Below are positions 45,168 through 54,452 of a DNA stretch of 64,000 nucleotides, in pieces. The notes beneath the pieces were generated by a model. The model had not been told where the DNA came from, did not search any database, and saw only the letters and a list, made by a program, of their open reading frames with translations. This stretch comes from Rhizobium sp. NFR03. GTDB taxonomy: Bacteria; Pseudomonadota; Alphaproteobacteria; Rhizobiales; Rhizobiaceae. Each line of letters starts with the position of its first letter. The first letter of the stretch is position 1. Position numbers and translations under genes: made by a program. The stretch lies in contig NZ_FOGR01000001.1 of assembly GCF_900111275.1 (NCBI RefSeq), forward strand, positions 1-64,000. Direction: 5' to 3'.

Positions 45168-46463
45168 TCACTTTTCCGACGGAGCGACGTCGAGTTTCGA
45201 CACCAGGATCTTGTCGATCCGGCGGCTATCCATATCCACGACTTCGAATCTGTATCCGAACGCCTCGGCAACATCCCCCTCCTCAGGAGATTTACGTAAC
45301 TCCTGCACGAGGAAGCCAGCGATGGTCTCGTAGCTGCCATCCGAATCGATTTCATCAATGCCGATCGTCAGGTGAATTTCGTCGATCGGTGTACGACCGT
45401 CCACGAGATAAGACCCGTCTTCGCGGAGGCGAATCAGCGCATGCTCGATATCGTCGTAGTTCGACGGGAGCACGCCGACGATTGCCTCAAGAATATCGGC
45501 GATCGTGATGATGCCTTCGATGCTGCCATATTCGTCGACGATCATCGCCATGTTGATGCGCGAGGATTTGAAAGCTTCCAGCGCCTTCAGGCAAGACGCC
45601 GTCTCCGGCAGCGCATGAAGTTCCTTGACGAAGGCGCGAATGTCGAACGCCCCACGCGCTCCGACGTTCAAGACCTCCTTCACGAGCACGGCGCCGAGGA
45701 TCTCGCCCGTGGCAGGGTCCATGACCGGATAACGGGAATGCGAGGTCTGCTCGATCTTCGCGCGCACAGCCTCCAGCGTGTCATTCGCATCGATGAAACT
45801 CACCTCGGTCCGGTGCGTCATGATGGATTTGACGTTGCGATCTCCCAGCCGGATGATGCGGCGCAACATTTCATGTTCGGATTTCTCGATGGCGCCGCTT
45901 TCGACACCTTCCGCCATGATCGCCTGAACCTCCTCTTCCGTCACCGCGTCCTTGTTGCTGGTCACGCCGAAGACGCGCATGAAGACTTTCGCCGAGCCTT
46001 CGAACAGATAGACGACCGGCGATACCACCTTCGACAGGATCGACATCGGCCGCGCCACGAACATGGCGATGCCTTCGGAATTGCGGAGCGCCAGCTGTTT
46101 CGGAATAAGCTCGCCGATGACGACCGAGAGATAGGTGATCAGGGTGACGACGGCAGCGACCGAAACGGTACTGCCATAGGGGTTGATCCAGCTGATATCG
46201 TTCAGGATCGGAGCCAGCTTGTCAGCGATCGTCGCGCCGCCGTACGCGCCGGCCAGTGTACCGACGAGCGTGATGCCGACCTGTACCGTCGAGAGGAACT
46301 TGCCCGGATCTTCCGCCAGGTTCAGCGCCATCTCCGCACGGACGTTTCCTTGCCGGGCCATTTGCCGCAGCATCGGCCGGCTGACGGAAACGAGGGCCAT
46401 TTCCGACATGGCGAAGAAGGCATTGATCAGAAGAAGAACGAAAATGACGAGCAGTTCGGACAT
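45168..46463 (-). CDS. HlyC/CorC family transporter-like membrane protein (CNNM-CBS-CorC)
   Basis: The 431-residue inner-membrane protein has an N-terminal CNNM/DUF21 domain with four helices (residues 1-190), a CBS pair (about 205-330; SIMTHRTEVSFIDANDTLEA and INMAMIVDEYGSIEGIITIA) and a C-terminal CorC_HlyC domain. The DEYG motif links the CBS pair and CorC part. The family is implicated in Mg2+/Co2+ efflux or resistance; older haemolysin labels are historical. GAGGA precedes ATG 46463; an in-frame start 27 bases upstream lacks one. It is convergent with the moeA unit. Confidence 0.92.
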   Translation of the reverse strand: MSELLVIFVLLLINAFFAMSEMALVSVSRPMLRQMARQGNVRAEMALNLAEDPGKFLSTVQVGITLVGTLAGAYGGATIADKLAPILNDISWINPYGSTVSVAAVVTLITYLSVVIGELIPKQLALRNSEGIAMFVARPMSILSKVVSPVVYLFEGSAKVFMRVFGVTSNKDAVTEEEVQAIMAEGVESGAIEKSEHEMLRRIIRLGDRNVKSIMTHRTEVSFIDANDTLEAVRAKIEQTSHSRYPVMDPATGEILGAVLVKEVLNVGARGAFDIRAFVKELHALPETASCLKALEAFKSSRINMAMIVDEYGSIEGIITIADILEAIVGVLPSNYDDIEHALIRLREDGSYLVDGRTPIDEIHLTIGIDEIDSDGSYETIAGFLVQELRKSPEEGDVAEAFGYRFEVVDMDSRRIDKILVSKLDVAPSEK

Positions 46464-46607
46464 GGATCCTCGAAAACCGATGCTCGACACCCTGCAGGTT
46501 TGAGGGTTTACGAGTTCATCGTTTTCATGAAATAGGCGGAACCGCGCAATGCAGCAAGGCGGTACGGGGCAAGTTTTACCATTCTTGCGGCCGCAGTGCG
46601 CTGAATG

Positions 46608-47366
46608 TCAGCCCGCAACCGTTTCGGGAACGTCGTCCATGGCCACGCGAACACGGGCGCGACCGACGCGGATGACGACTTCCATCGCCGCGCGGGCCCC
46701 TGCCTCATCCCGTCTGCTGATCTGTTCCACGATGCGGATATGGTTGCGCGAGACGTCTTCGATGCCCTCGCGGTCGGCCGCAGGCGAACTGAGCTTGAAG
46801 ATGCCGACCAGTGCTGCCTCGATCAGGCTGCCGACGCTGCGCATGAACGGATTGGCGGATGCTTCGGCAACGGCAAGGTGAAAACGAAGATCCGCGACAG
46901 CCAGCGATTCGGGTGTATGCGCGGGATCGCCCATGGCCACGGCAAGCCGCATCATGTGGCTGATCTCGGCTTCGGTCGCATGAATCGCGGCAAGCGCTGC
47001 GGCATGCGGTTCAAAAGCCATGCGAACCTCGCTGATATGCGTCAGGAAGTCCTCGTCGATGCCGTTGTGGAAGTGCCAGGTAAGGATGTCGCTGTCGAAC
47101 AGGTTCCACTGGTTACGCGCTGTTACCCGCGTTCCGATGCGCGCCCTCGGCACGATCAATCCCTTGGCAGCCAGTGTCTTCATGGCTTCGCGCAGCACGG
47201 TGCGGGATACCTTGAAGCGCATGGCCAGTTCCTGATCGCCTGGCAGGATCGTGCCAACGGGGAATTCACCGGAAATAATCGCCCGGCCGAGCACATCCAC
47301 AACCTGCGAATGGCTCGTGCGCGTATCGACGCCGGTAATCAGCGTCTCCAGCGGACCCTTCTTCAT
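46608..47366 (-). CDS. FadR-type GntR family transcriptional regulator
   Basis: This 252-residue DNA-binding regulator has a winged helix-turn-helix (about residues 18-85; IISGEFPVGTILPGDQELAM and VSRTVLREAMKTLAAKGLI) and an all-helical FCD effector domain (about 95-235) with metal-binding-type histidines (DLRFHLAVAEASANPF, NHIRIVEQI). Such regulators often sense sugar acids or carboxylates. GGGGGAAGC precedes ATG 47366. It lies downstream of the BMP transporter operon in the same direction, and a TATCATATGATA dyad sits upstream of it. Confidence 0.9.
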   Translation of the reverse strand: MKKGPLETLITGVDTRTSHSQVVDVLGRAIISGEFPVGTILPGDQELAMRFKVSRTVLREAMKTLAAKGLIVPRARIGTRVTARNQWNLFDSDILTWHFHNGIDEDFLTHISEVRMAFEPHAAALAAIHATEAEISHMMRLAVAMGDPAHTPESLAVADLRFHLAVAEASANPFMRSVGSLIEAALVGIFKLSSPAADREGIEDVSRNHIRIVEQISRRDEAGARAAMEVVIRVGRARVRVAMDDVPETVAG

Positions 47367-47432
47367 GCTTCCCCCTCGTAGGACTCAATACACATTCCGT
47401 CGCCACGTTCCTCCCGGACGACGTAAAAATCA

Positions 47433-47444
47433 TATCATATGATA
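47433..47444. promoter_or_regulatory. Palindromic operator-like site upstream of the GntR gene
   Basis: TATCATATGATA is a perfect 12-bp dyad inside an AT-rich 22-bp stretch with further CATAT/ATATG half-sites, 67 bases upstream of the regulator start. Position and symmetry suit a GntR/FadR-family autoregulatory operator. Confidence 0.5.
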
Positions 47445-47550
47445 ATATGAGTGTCTTGGAGGGAGAGGGTAGAATTTCCATTTCATCCGAGAATGAAATG
47501 GAATTCGAACGCAATAATGGAAATCGGTCGTTGCCGGGAGGCAAAATGAT

Positions 47551-47578
47551 AAGCAGGGCAGCTTTCGCAGCCCTGCTT
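47551..47578 (-). terminator. Possible terminator of the BMP transporter operon
   Basis: On the minus strand AAGCAGGGCTGC and GCTGCCCTGCTT pair with one mismatch around a GAAA-type loop, followed by ATCATTTT. It lies about 47 bases after the stop of the binding-protein gene. Confidence 0.5.
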
Positions 47579-47624
47579 GGAAGATTTGTAGAGAGACAGT
47601 CTTACGGCGAACCCTCAGCCGAGC

Positions 47625-48695
47625 TTACTGCGGCAGCTTGTCATCGACGCCGTCAACGTAGAAGTTCAGGCCAAGGAGAACCTTGTCTTCCGCGGTCTCG
47701 CCAGCTTTGAGCCACTCGCTGCCATCCTGCTTCTTCAGCGGGCCTGTGAAAGGCTTCAGCTCGCCCGATTCGATCTTCGCCTGTGTCGCTTCGGCCATGG
47801 CCTTCACATCGTCGGGCATGTTCGTGTAGGGCGCCATCGTGAGGATGCCGTCCTTCAGGCCATCCCAGCTGGAAGCGGTTTCCCACTTGCCATCGAGGAA
47901 GGCCTGCGTGCGCTTGATGTAGTAGGCGCCCCAGGTGTCCACGATCGCCGTCATCTGCGTCTTCGGGCCGGCTGCAATCATGTCTGAGGCTTGGCCGAAT
48001 GCCTTGATGCCGCGTTCGGCTGCAACCTGCATCGGCGCGGTGGTGTCGGTGTGCTGCGTCAGCACGTCGACGCCCTGGTCGATGAGCGCCTTGGCCGCGT
48101 CGGCTTCCTTGCCCGGATCGAACCATGTGTTCGCCCAGACGACCTTGATCTTGAAGTCCGGATTGACGGAACGCGCGCCGATCAGGAAGGCGTTGATACC
48201 CATCACGACTTCCGGGATCGGGAAGGAGGCGATGTAGCCCGCCACGCCCTTTTTCGACATCTTCGCCGCGATCTGCCCCTGGATGTAGCGGCCTTCGTAG
48301 AAGCGGCTGTTATAGGTTGCAACGTTCGGCGCAGTCTTGTAGCCGGTCGCGTGCTCGTACATGACCTTCGGGAATTTGGCGGCGACCTTCACCGTCGCAT
48401 CCATGAAGCCGAACGACGTCGTGTAGATCAGGCCGCAGCCAGAGCGCGACAGGCGTTCGATGGCGCGTTCCGCATCCGGGCCTTCCGGCACGTTTTCGAG
48501 AAACTGCGTCTCGATCTTGTCGCCAAGCGCTTTTTCGAGATCCTGCCGACCGATGTCGTGAGCCTGCGTCCAGCCGCCGTCCGATTTGGAGCCGACATAG
48601 ACGAAGCAGATCTTTGCCTTCTCCTGGGCGCTTGCCGAAGCGGCAAACCCGATAGCCGCCGTCGTGGCGACGAGAGCGAGGATAAGTTTCTTCAT
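47625..48695 (-). CDS. BMP-family ABC transporter substrate-binding protein
   Basis: This 356-residue periplasmic receptor of the BmpA/Med family has the signal peptide LILALVATTAAIGFAASASA. The fold landmarks are KICFVYVGSKSDGGWTQAHD (residues 27-46), GLIYTTSFGFMDATVKVAAK, YNSRFYEGRYIQGQIAAKMS and WANTWFDPGKEADAAKALID. Characterised family members bind purine nucleosides; this supports, but does not prove, a nucleoside substrate. It is last in the ATPase-permease-permease-receptor operon, 39 bp after the second permease. Confidence 0.92.
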   Translation of the reverse strand: MKKLILALVATTAAIGFAASASAQEKAKICFVYVGSKSDGGWTQAHDIGRQDLEKALGDKIETQFLENVPEGPDAERAIERLSRSGCGLIYTTSFGFMDATVKVAAKFPKVMYEHATGYKTAPNVATYNSRFYEGRYIQGQIAAKMSKKGVAGYIASFPIPEVVMGINAFLIGARSVNPDFKIKVVWANTWFDPGKEADAAKALIDQGVDVLTQHTDTTAPMQVAAERGIKAFGQASDMIAAGPKTQMTAIVDTWGAYYIKRTQAFLDGKWETASSWDGLKDGILTMAPYTNMPDDVKAMAEATQAKIESGELKPFTGPLKKQDGSEWLKAGETAEDKVLLGLNFYVDGVDDKLPQ

Positions 48696-48734
48696 TTTGA
48701 ACCTCTTATGTTGTCGAAGAATACGAGTAGCCGA

Positions 48735-49655
48735 TCAGCGATCCGGCACGAAGGGTTTGCCGAGCGAGGCCGGCGTGTTGATCATCGTCATACGGCGGTT
48801 CTGCGAGATGAGCACGAGCACCACGATCGTTGCAAGGTAGGGAAGCGCCGACAGAAGCTGCGACGGCACGTTGAAGCCATTACCCTGTGCATAAAGCTGG
48901 CTGATGGACACCGCGCCGAACAGATAGCCACCGGCAACGATGCGCCACGGCCGCCAGGATGCGAAGACGACCAGTGCGAGCGCGATCCAGCCGCGCCCGG
49001 CTGTCATGTTCTCGACCCACTGCGGCGTATAGACGAGCGACAGTTGCGCGCCGGCGAGCCCGGCGCAGGCGCCGCCGAACATGACGGCGAGGTAACGGGT
49101 ACGGATGACATTGATGCCGAGCGCATGAGCCGAGGTATGGCTGTCTCCCACCGAGCGCAGCTTCAGCCCGGCGCGGCTGCGAAACAGGAACCAGTGGATG
49201 CCGGCAATCAGTGCGATGGACAGATAGAAGATCAGGTCCTGCTGAAAGAGCAGCCGGCCGATGACCGGGATATCGCTGAGGACGGGAAAGACGATCTGCG
49301 GCAGCTTGATACCCGACTGCCCGGCATAGGGCTCCCCGATCTGACCGGAAAGGCCGAGGCCGAGAATGGTCAGCGCCAGACCGGTGGCGACCTGGTTCGC
49401 CACCAGCGTCAGCGTCAGGAAACCGAAGAGCAGCGAGAACACCGTGCCGGACAGAATACCCGCGAGGATGCCGATATAGGGCGACCCGGTCGCCTGAGTG
49501 GCAGCGAATGCGCAGACGGCCCCGATGATCATCATGCCCTCGACGCCGAGGTTGAGCACGCCGGACCGCTCTGTGACCAGTTCGCCAGCGGCTGCAATCA
49601 CCAGCGGCGTCGCGGCCGTGATCACGGTCAGCAGAATGGCTTCGATGATACCCAT
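48735..49655 (-). CDS. ABC transporter permease, BMP/nucleoside type (second)
   Basis: This 306-residue permease has about eight helices, of the BPD_transp_2 class (IEAILLTVITAATPLVIAAA; GVLNLGVEGMMIIGAVCAFA; VANQVATGLALTILGLGLSG). The GVLNLGVEGMM motif marks the YufQ/NupC-like partner in BMP-receptor transporters. One base separates it from the preceding permease, so the pair forms a heterodimeric channel. Confidence 0.92.
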   Translation of the reverse strand: MGIIEAILLTVITAATPLVIAAAGELVTERSGVLNLGVEGMMIIGAVCAFAATQATGSPYIGILAGILSGTVFSLLFGFLTLTLVANQVATGLALTILGLGLSGQIGEPYAGQSGIKLPQIVFPVLSDIPVIGRLLFQQDLIFYLSIALIAGIHWFLFRSRAGLKLRSVGDSHTSAHALGINVIRTRYLAVMFGGACAGLAGAQLSLVYTPQWVENMTAGRGWIALALVVFASWRPWRIVAGGYLFGAVSISQLYAQGNGFNVPSQLLSALPYLATIVVLVLISQNRRMTMINTPASLGKPFVPDR

Positions 49656-49656
49656 G

Positions 49657-50784
49657 TCAGAGTGCTCCTTCCGCAGCCGCTGCGCCCGGTACCGCTTGGC
49701 CCGTCACCACCCCGCCTGACATTCGGCGCCAGACGATCCGGATGCGGTACTGGATCAGCGTGTCGCAGGAGAGCACGAAGAAGAGCAGCAGTCCCTGAAA
49801 CACCCGGACGACCTTGTCCGATAGGGCGAGCGAAATCTGCGCCGCCTCACCGCCGAGATAAGTGAGACCGAGAACGAGGCCGGCGACGATGATCGCCAGC
49901 GGGTTGAGACGCCCGAGAAAGGCGACGATGATGGCGGTGAAGCCGTAGCCGGGCGAAATGACAGGCTGCAGCTTGCCGATGGCGCCGGAGACCTCGGAAA
50001 TGCCGGCAAGCCCGGCAAAGGCGCCCGACAGTAGCATCGAAAACCAGATCATCCGCCGCGAGGAAAAGCCGGCGAACCGCCCTGCCCGCTCCGACTGTCC
50101 GAGAACCGAGATCTCGAAGCCCTTGAGCGTAAAGCGCATCATGAACCAGATGGCGAATGCAGCGACGATCGCGAAGGCGAATCCATAATTGGCGCGGCCG
50201 GAGGCCAGCATTTCCGGCAGGATTGCTTCCGGTGCGAATGTGCGCGTCACCGGGAAGTTGAACCCGCCGGGGTCGCGCCATGGCCCACGCACCAGCCAGT
50301 CGAGGAAAAACTGGGCGACATAGACCAGCATCAGGCTCGTCAGGATTTCATTCGTGTTCATCCGTGCCTTGAGAAAGGCGGGGATACCGGCATAGAGGGC
50401 GCCACCGATCATGGCCGTGACGAGCATCAGCGGCAGGACGAGCGCGGAATGCCACTCGTGAAAGACGACGGGGATGACGGAGCCGGCCACCGCACCCATG
50501 ATGAACTGGCCTTCCGCACCGATATTCCAGTTGTTCGACCGGTAGCAGACCGACAGCCCGACACCGATCAGAATGAGCGGCGCCGCCTTGATGGCGAGTT
50601 CGTGCAGCGACCAGACTTCCGTCAGAGGTTCGATGAAGAAGCTGTAGAGCGCCAGTCCGGGGTCCTTGCCGAGAAACACGAACATGATCGCGCCGGCCAC
50701 GACAGTCAGAACGAGCGCGATGACGGGAGACAGGAAGGCGTAGAGAAGAGAGACCTTCGGTCGCTTTTCAAGTTCAATGCGCAT
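49657..50784 (-). CDS. ABC transporter permease, BMP/nucleoside type (first)
   Basis: This 375-residue permease is of the same class as its neighbour, with an N-terminal extension and about nine helices. Landmarks: VCYRSNNWNIGAEGQFIMGA, MNTNEILTSLMLVYVAQFFL and SPGYGFTAIIVAFLGRLNPL. ATG 50784 (MRIELEKRPKVSLL) is chosen; it overlaps the ATPase gene end by 11 bases, showing coupling. The upstream in-frame extension adds ten residues that duplicate ATPase sequence. Confidence 0.92.
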   Translation of the reverse strand: MRIELEKRPKVSLLYAFLSPVIALVLTVVAGAIMFVFLGKDPGLALYSFFIEPLTEVWSLHELAIKAAPLILIGVGLSVCYRSNNWNIGAEGQFIMGAVAGSVIPVVFHEWHSALVLPLMLVTAMIGGALYAGIPAFLKARMNTNEILTSLMLVYVAQFFLDWLVRGPWRDPGGFNFPVTRTFAPEAILPEMLASGRANYGFAFAIVAAFAIWFMMRFTLKGFEISVLGQSERAGRFAGFSSRRMIWFSMLLSGAFAGLAGISEVSGAIGKLQPVISPGYGFTAIIVAFLGRLNPLAIIVAGLVLGLTYLGGEAAQISLALSDKVVRVFQGLLLFFVLSCDTLIQYRIRIVWRRMSGGVVTGQAVPGAAAAEGAL

Positions 50785-52372
50785 GGGCAGTTTCTTTCGC
50801 AGTCGCGGCAGCACCCGCCTCGGACGCCGTCGTCCCGTGCATGCCGCCCATCAGCAGCCCGATCCTTTCGCGTGACAGGGCTGAGGCAGGATAGATTTGT
50901 GAAAGCTTGCCCTCGTTGATGACGGCGATCTCGGTCGCCACCTCGAAGATTTCGTCGAGATCCTGACTGATGATCAGCACGGCGGAACCGGCCTTGGCGA
51001 GATCGACGAGCGCCTGACGGATGCGGCTTGCCGCGCCGGCATCGACACCCCAGGTCGGCTGGTTGACGATAAGCACCGAAGGTTGACGATCGAGCTCGCG
51101 CCCGACGATGAATTTCTGCAGGTTTCCACCCGACAGCGAGCCGGCAAGCGGATCTTCGCCACTTTTGCGCACGTCCATCGCTTCCGAAATGCGTTTTGCA
51201 GCCCGCTTGACCGCACCGTTGCGGATCAAGCCCAATCCGCCGCCGCCAATGAAGGCCTTGCGGTCCGAATAATAGCGCGCCAGCACGAGATTTTCCGACA
51301 GCGGCAAGGCGGATACCGCAGCATGCCCGTGTCGCTCCTCCGGCACGAAACCGGCGCCCAGCGCGCGTCGCTCGTTGATGCCCTGCCTGCCCACGGGTTT
51401 TTCGCGGATGAAGACGGCGTCGTTCTCAGCGGTTGGATATTCACCCGACAGGGCATCGAAGAGTTCACCCTGTCCGTTGCCTGCAACACCGGCAATCGCC
51501 AGCACCTCTCCGGCATGCACCTTCAGACAGATGTCCTTCAGCGCCACGGCGAACGGTGTGCGGGCCGCAGCTTTGAGATGTCGCGCTTCGAGTTGCACCT
51601 TGCCCTTCGCCGACGTAGCCGAGGCGCTGACATGGGCAACATCGCTGCCCACCATCATGCGTGCGAGCGATGCCGGTGTTTCCCGGCGCGGATCGCAGGC
51701 CCCTGTCACCTTGCCGTGTCGCAACACGGTCGCGCGGTCGCAGATGCGCTGAACCTCCTCCAGCCGATGGCTGATATAAAGAACCGAACGGCCTTCGCCC
51801 TTGAGCTTCGCCAGCGTCTCGAACAGCCGGTCGGCCTCCTGCGGCGTCAGCACGGATGTCGGCTCGTCGAGAATGATGAGGTGCGGGTTCTGGAGCAGCG
51901 CCCGCACGATCTCGATTCTCTGGCGCTCGCCGACGGAGAGGTCGGCCACATGTGCTTTCGGGTCGAGCGGCAGCCCGTAGCTGACCGACAGGGCGGCGGC
52001 CTCTTCCGAGATCTTGTTGAGCGATATGCCCGGGTCCATCGAAAGCGCGATGTTCTCCGCAACCGTCAGTGCTTCAAACAGGGAAAAGTGCTGGAACACC
52101 ATGCCGATACCGAGGCGTCGTGCGGCACCGGGGCTTGCAATGTGCACCGGCTGGCCACGCCAGCAGATTTGCCCGCTCGTGGGCCCAATCACGCCGAAGA
52201 GCATTTTGACGAGGGTGGACTTCCCCGCGCCGTTCTCACCGAGAAGCGCATGGATTTCGCCTGGCCGTATATCGAGATCGATCCCGTTGCAGGCGGCAAA
52301 TGTCCCGAAAATCTTCGTCAGCTTGCTGACCGACAGCAGTGTGCTGTCGGCGCTGGGTCCTTGAACCGCCAC
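50774..52372 (-). CDS. ABC transporter ATP-binding protein, double-domain sugar/nucleoside type
   Basis: The 532-residue protein carries two fused ABC domains. The first (about residues 18-240) has LLGENGAGKSTLVKMLFGVI, the LSVGERQRIEIVRALLQ signature and IILDEPTSVLTP. The second (about 255-510) has a degenerate Walker A (IAGVAGNGQGELFDALSGEY) and LSGGNLQKFIVGRELDRQPS, as is normal in RbsA/NupA-like ATPases. GTG 52372 is chosen because GAGAGGGAT precedes it; a TTG at 52390 is the alternative. It is first gene of the importer operon, 51 bp after the quinone oxidoreductase gene. Confidence 0.93.
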   Translation of the reverse strand: MAVQGPSADSTLLSVSKLTKIFGTFAACNGIDLDIRPGEIHALLGENGAGKSTLVKMLFGVIGPTSGQICWRGQPVHIASPGAARRLGIGMVFQHFSLFEALTVAENIALSMDPGISLNKISEEAAALSVSYGLPLDPKAHVADLSVGERQRIEIVRALLQNPHLIILDEPTSVLTPQEADRLFETLAKLKGEGRSVLYISHRLEEVQRICDRATVLRHGKVTGACDPRRETPASLARMMVGSDVAHVSASATSAKGKVQLEARHLKAAARTPFAVALKDICLKVHAGEVLAIAGVAGNGQGELFDALSGEYPTAENDAVFIREKPVGRQGINERRALGAGFVPEERHGHAAVSALPLSENLVLARYYSDRKAFIGGGGLGLIRNGAVKRAAKRISEAMDVRKSGEDPLAGSLSGGNLQKFIVGRELDRQPSVLIVNQPTWGVDAGAASRIRQALVDLAKAGSAVLIISQDLDEIFEVATEIAVINEGKLSQIYPASALSRERIGLLMGGMHGTTASEAGAAATAKETAHAH

Positions 52373-52422
52373 GCCATCCCTCTCTTTCAAGCCGCAGATG
52401 CCCGGGCGCCGTTTTCGGCTTC

Positions 52423-53397
52423 TCAGGGAATCAGCAAAGTTGTTCCGCTCGTCTTTCTGGCTTCCAGATCCGCATGTGCCTGGCTGGCATTATCAAGCGC
52501 ATAGGTCTGGTTGATATTGATACGCACTTTATTGCTCCGCACAACATCAAACAAAGAGTTTGCACACGCCTCCAACTGCGGCCGCGTGGAGGTGTACGTG
52601 TAGAGTGTCGGACGGGTGGCAAACAGCGATCCCTTCTGCGACAGCATGCCGATGTTGAAGGCCTCCACGGCGCCGGACGAGTTGCCGAAACTCACCCAGA
52701 GACCCCGAGGCTTCAGGCAGTCGAGCGAGGCGGGATAGGTGTCCTTGCCAACGGAATCATACACCACATCAACGCCCTTGCCCTTGGTGATGTCCTTGAC
52801 CCGCGCAACGAAATCCTCGGACCGATAGTCGATGACATGGTCGTAACCATGCTCGAGCGCCATCGCGATCTTCTCTGGCGAGCCGGCCGTGCCGATCACC
52901 GTCGCCCCGAGTGCCTTGGCCCACTGCCCGGCAATCTGTCCGACGCCGCCGGCTGCCGCATGAAACAGGAGAACCGTATCGGGCCCGACGGCAAAGGTCT
53001 GGTTGAGCAGGTACTGCGCGGTCATGCCCTTCAGCATCATAGCGGCCGCTGTTTCCAACGGAATATCGTCCGGCACCTTGATCAGCTGCTGCTCATCGAT
53101 GTTGCGCTCGCTCGCATAGGCCCCGTCCGAACCGGCATAGGCGACGCGGTCGCCCTTCGAGAAAAGCGTGACGCCATCGCCGACCGCCGTCACGATACCC
53201 GCGCCTTCCTTACCCGGAACGAAGGGAAGGCTTGCCGCCTTATAGAGGCCGGTCCGGAAGTAAACGTCGATGAAGTTGACGCCGATCGCCTCCTGACGGA
53301 TCTGAACCTCGCCGCGCGACGGCGGCGGAACGGTCAAGCCCTCGATCTTCAGGACGTCGGGACCGCCAAGCTCCCGTATCATGATTGCTCTTGCCAT
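52423..53397 (-). CDS. NADPH:quinone oxidoreductase (zinc-independent MDR family)
   Basis: The 324-residue medium-chain dehydrogenase/reductase has a GroES-like N-terminal domain (GEVQIRQEAIGVNFIDVYFR then TGLYKAASLPFVPGKEGAGI, residues 28-67) and a Rossmann domain (LLFHAAAGGVGQIAGQWAKA, about 140-159; VVYDSVGKDTY). The NFIDVYFRTGLY and PFVPGKEGAG segments are typical of Qor1. No zinc-ligand cysteines are present. It reduces quinones by one electron with NADPH in characterised relatives. The end lies 51 bases before the transporter ATPase gene; the start is 11 bases after pcs. Confidence 0.92.
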   Translation of the reverse strand: MARAIMIRELGGPDVLKIEGLTVPPPSRGEVQIRQEAIGVNFIDVYFRTGLYKAASLPFVPGKEGAGIVTAVGDGVTLFSKGDRVAYAGSDGAYASERNIDEQQLIKVPDDIPLETAAAMMLKGMTAQYLLNQTFAVGPDTVLLFHAAAGGVGQIAGQWAKALGATVIGTAGSPEKIAMALEHGYDHVIDYRSEDFVARVKDITKGKGVDVVYDSVGKDTYPASLDCLKPRGLWVSFGNSSGAVEAFNIGMLSQKGSLFATRPTLYTYTSTRPQLEACANSLFDVVRSNKVRININQTYALDNASQAHADLEARKTSGTTLLIP

Positions 53398-53408
53398 GGC
53401 CTGTTCCT

Positions 53409-54134
53409 TTATTCGCGTCCGAGATTGGGAAAGATCTGCAGAATAAACCCGATGACGTAGAGATAGACGCCTGTGCCGACGACGCCCCAGACGACCCAGC
53501 CGGGGGTCTCGAAATGCATCAGAAGCGCATAGGCACTGAGCACCGACCAGGCGGTGAAGACTGCGAGGTTGAGCGGCCGCAAACGCCGTACGCGCACGGG
53601 GTGGAGAAAGCTGATCGGCATGAAGGTGAGGAACACCGAGACGAAGACGACGATGGACGCCGCAAGCTCGCTTGCCTGCACCACGAAGAGCGTGAACACG
53701 ACCATGTTCCAGACGACCGGAAAGCCGGAGAAGAAATACTCGTCGGTCTTCATGCCCATGTCGGCGTAATAGATCGCGCTCGACATGACGATGGCGCCTG
53801 CCGCGACGAATGACCAGGGCTCGCCGATCATGCCGCTCTGATAGAGCGCGAAGGCCGGGAGAAGGACATAGGTCACATAGTCGATGACGTTGTCGAGCGT
53901 ATCGCCCGACCAGTTGGGCAACACTTCCTTGACGCGGACCTTCCGTGCGATCGGTCCGTCGATACCATCGACGGCCAGCGCCAGGCCCAGCCACCAGAAC
54001 ATATCAACAAAGCGATGTTCCGCAGCGGCGACGACGCCGAGGAAAGCGAGAAACGATCCCGAAGCCGTGAGCACATGGACCGAGAAAGCGCGGATCTCGG
54101 CGTAGGGAACCGGCTTGTAATTGAAGAACTTCAT
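53409..54134 (-). CDS. pcs: Phosphatidylcholine synthase
   Basis: It condenses CDP-diacylglycerol with choline to make phosphatidylcholine, a one-step route found in host-associated alphaproteobacteria and some others. The 241-residue membrane protein has about seven or eight helices. The CDP-alcohol phosphatidyltransferase motif is D59-G60-x2-A63-R64-x12-G77-x3-D81-x3-D85 (DGPIARKVRVKEVLPNW then SGDTLDNVID), with the lengthened spacing known for Pcs. ATG 54134 gives MKFFNYKPVPYAEIRAFSVH; an ATG at 54146 is possible. It is divergent from the UbiH-like gene and leads into qor. Confidence 0.95.
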   Translation of the reverse strand: MKFFNYKPVPYAEIRAFSVHVLTASGSFLAFLGVVAAAEHRFVDMFWWLGLALAVDGIDGPIARKVRVKEVLPNWSGDTLDNVIDYVTYVLLPAFALYQSGMIGEPWSFVAAGAIVMSSAIYYADMGMKTDEYFFSGFPVVWNMVVFTLFVVQASELAASIVVFVSVFLTFMPISFLHPVRVRRLRPLNLAVFTAWSVLSAYALLMHFETPGWVVWGVVGTGVYLYVIGFILQIFPNLGRE

Positions 54135-54384
54135 CGGCAGACGCATCCTGTGCTGACGCTTCGCGTAAACTCGGTGAGCGGCCCGGATATCGCCAGGCCA
54201 TGCCGCACCGCCTCCTCCGCCGCGACGGTGTCGCTGCCGGCATGTCCGTAATATGCATCGTTTGCCCTGCTCTGCCAGCAAAAACAAACGATTGCCGATA
54301 GCCTTGCGTAATCCGCTGTGGACTTAGGCACCAAGTGCGGCAACGGCGACCATTCCAAAAAGGCTTGCCAGGCGGTACTGCATA

Positions 54385-54401
54385 ATTCCGTAAATCGGAA
54401 T
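54385..54401. promoter_or_regulatory. Inverted repeat ATTCCG-TAAAT-CGGAAT
   Basis: Perfect 6-bp arms around a 5-base spacer, 158 bases upstream of the UbiH-like start and about 250 bases upstream of pcs. A LysR- or TetR-type operator would look like this; no regulator gene is adjacent. Confidence 0.35.
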
Positions 54402-54452
54402 CGATTTCACAAAAGATGATGCAGCAGGTGTAAAAGGCTACAGCGGACCTAA

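Noticed and set aside
47991-49865. 624-codon frame opposite the BMP receptor and permease
   Set aside because: Antisense to two genes with clear family motifs, with low-complexity Arg/Asp/His composition.
51083-52504. 473-codon frame opposite the ABC ATPase
   Set aside because: The ATPase has complete Walker and signature motifs on the other strand.
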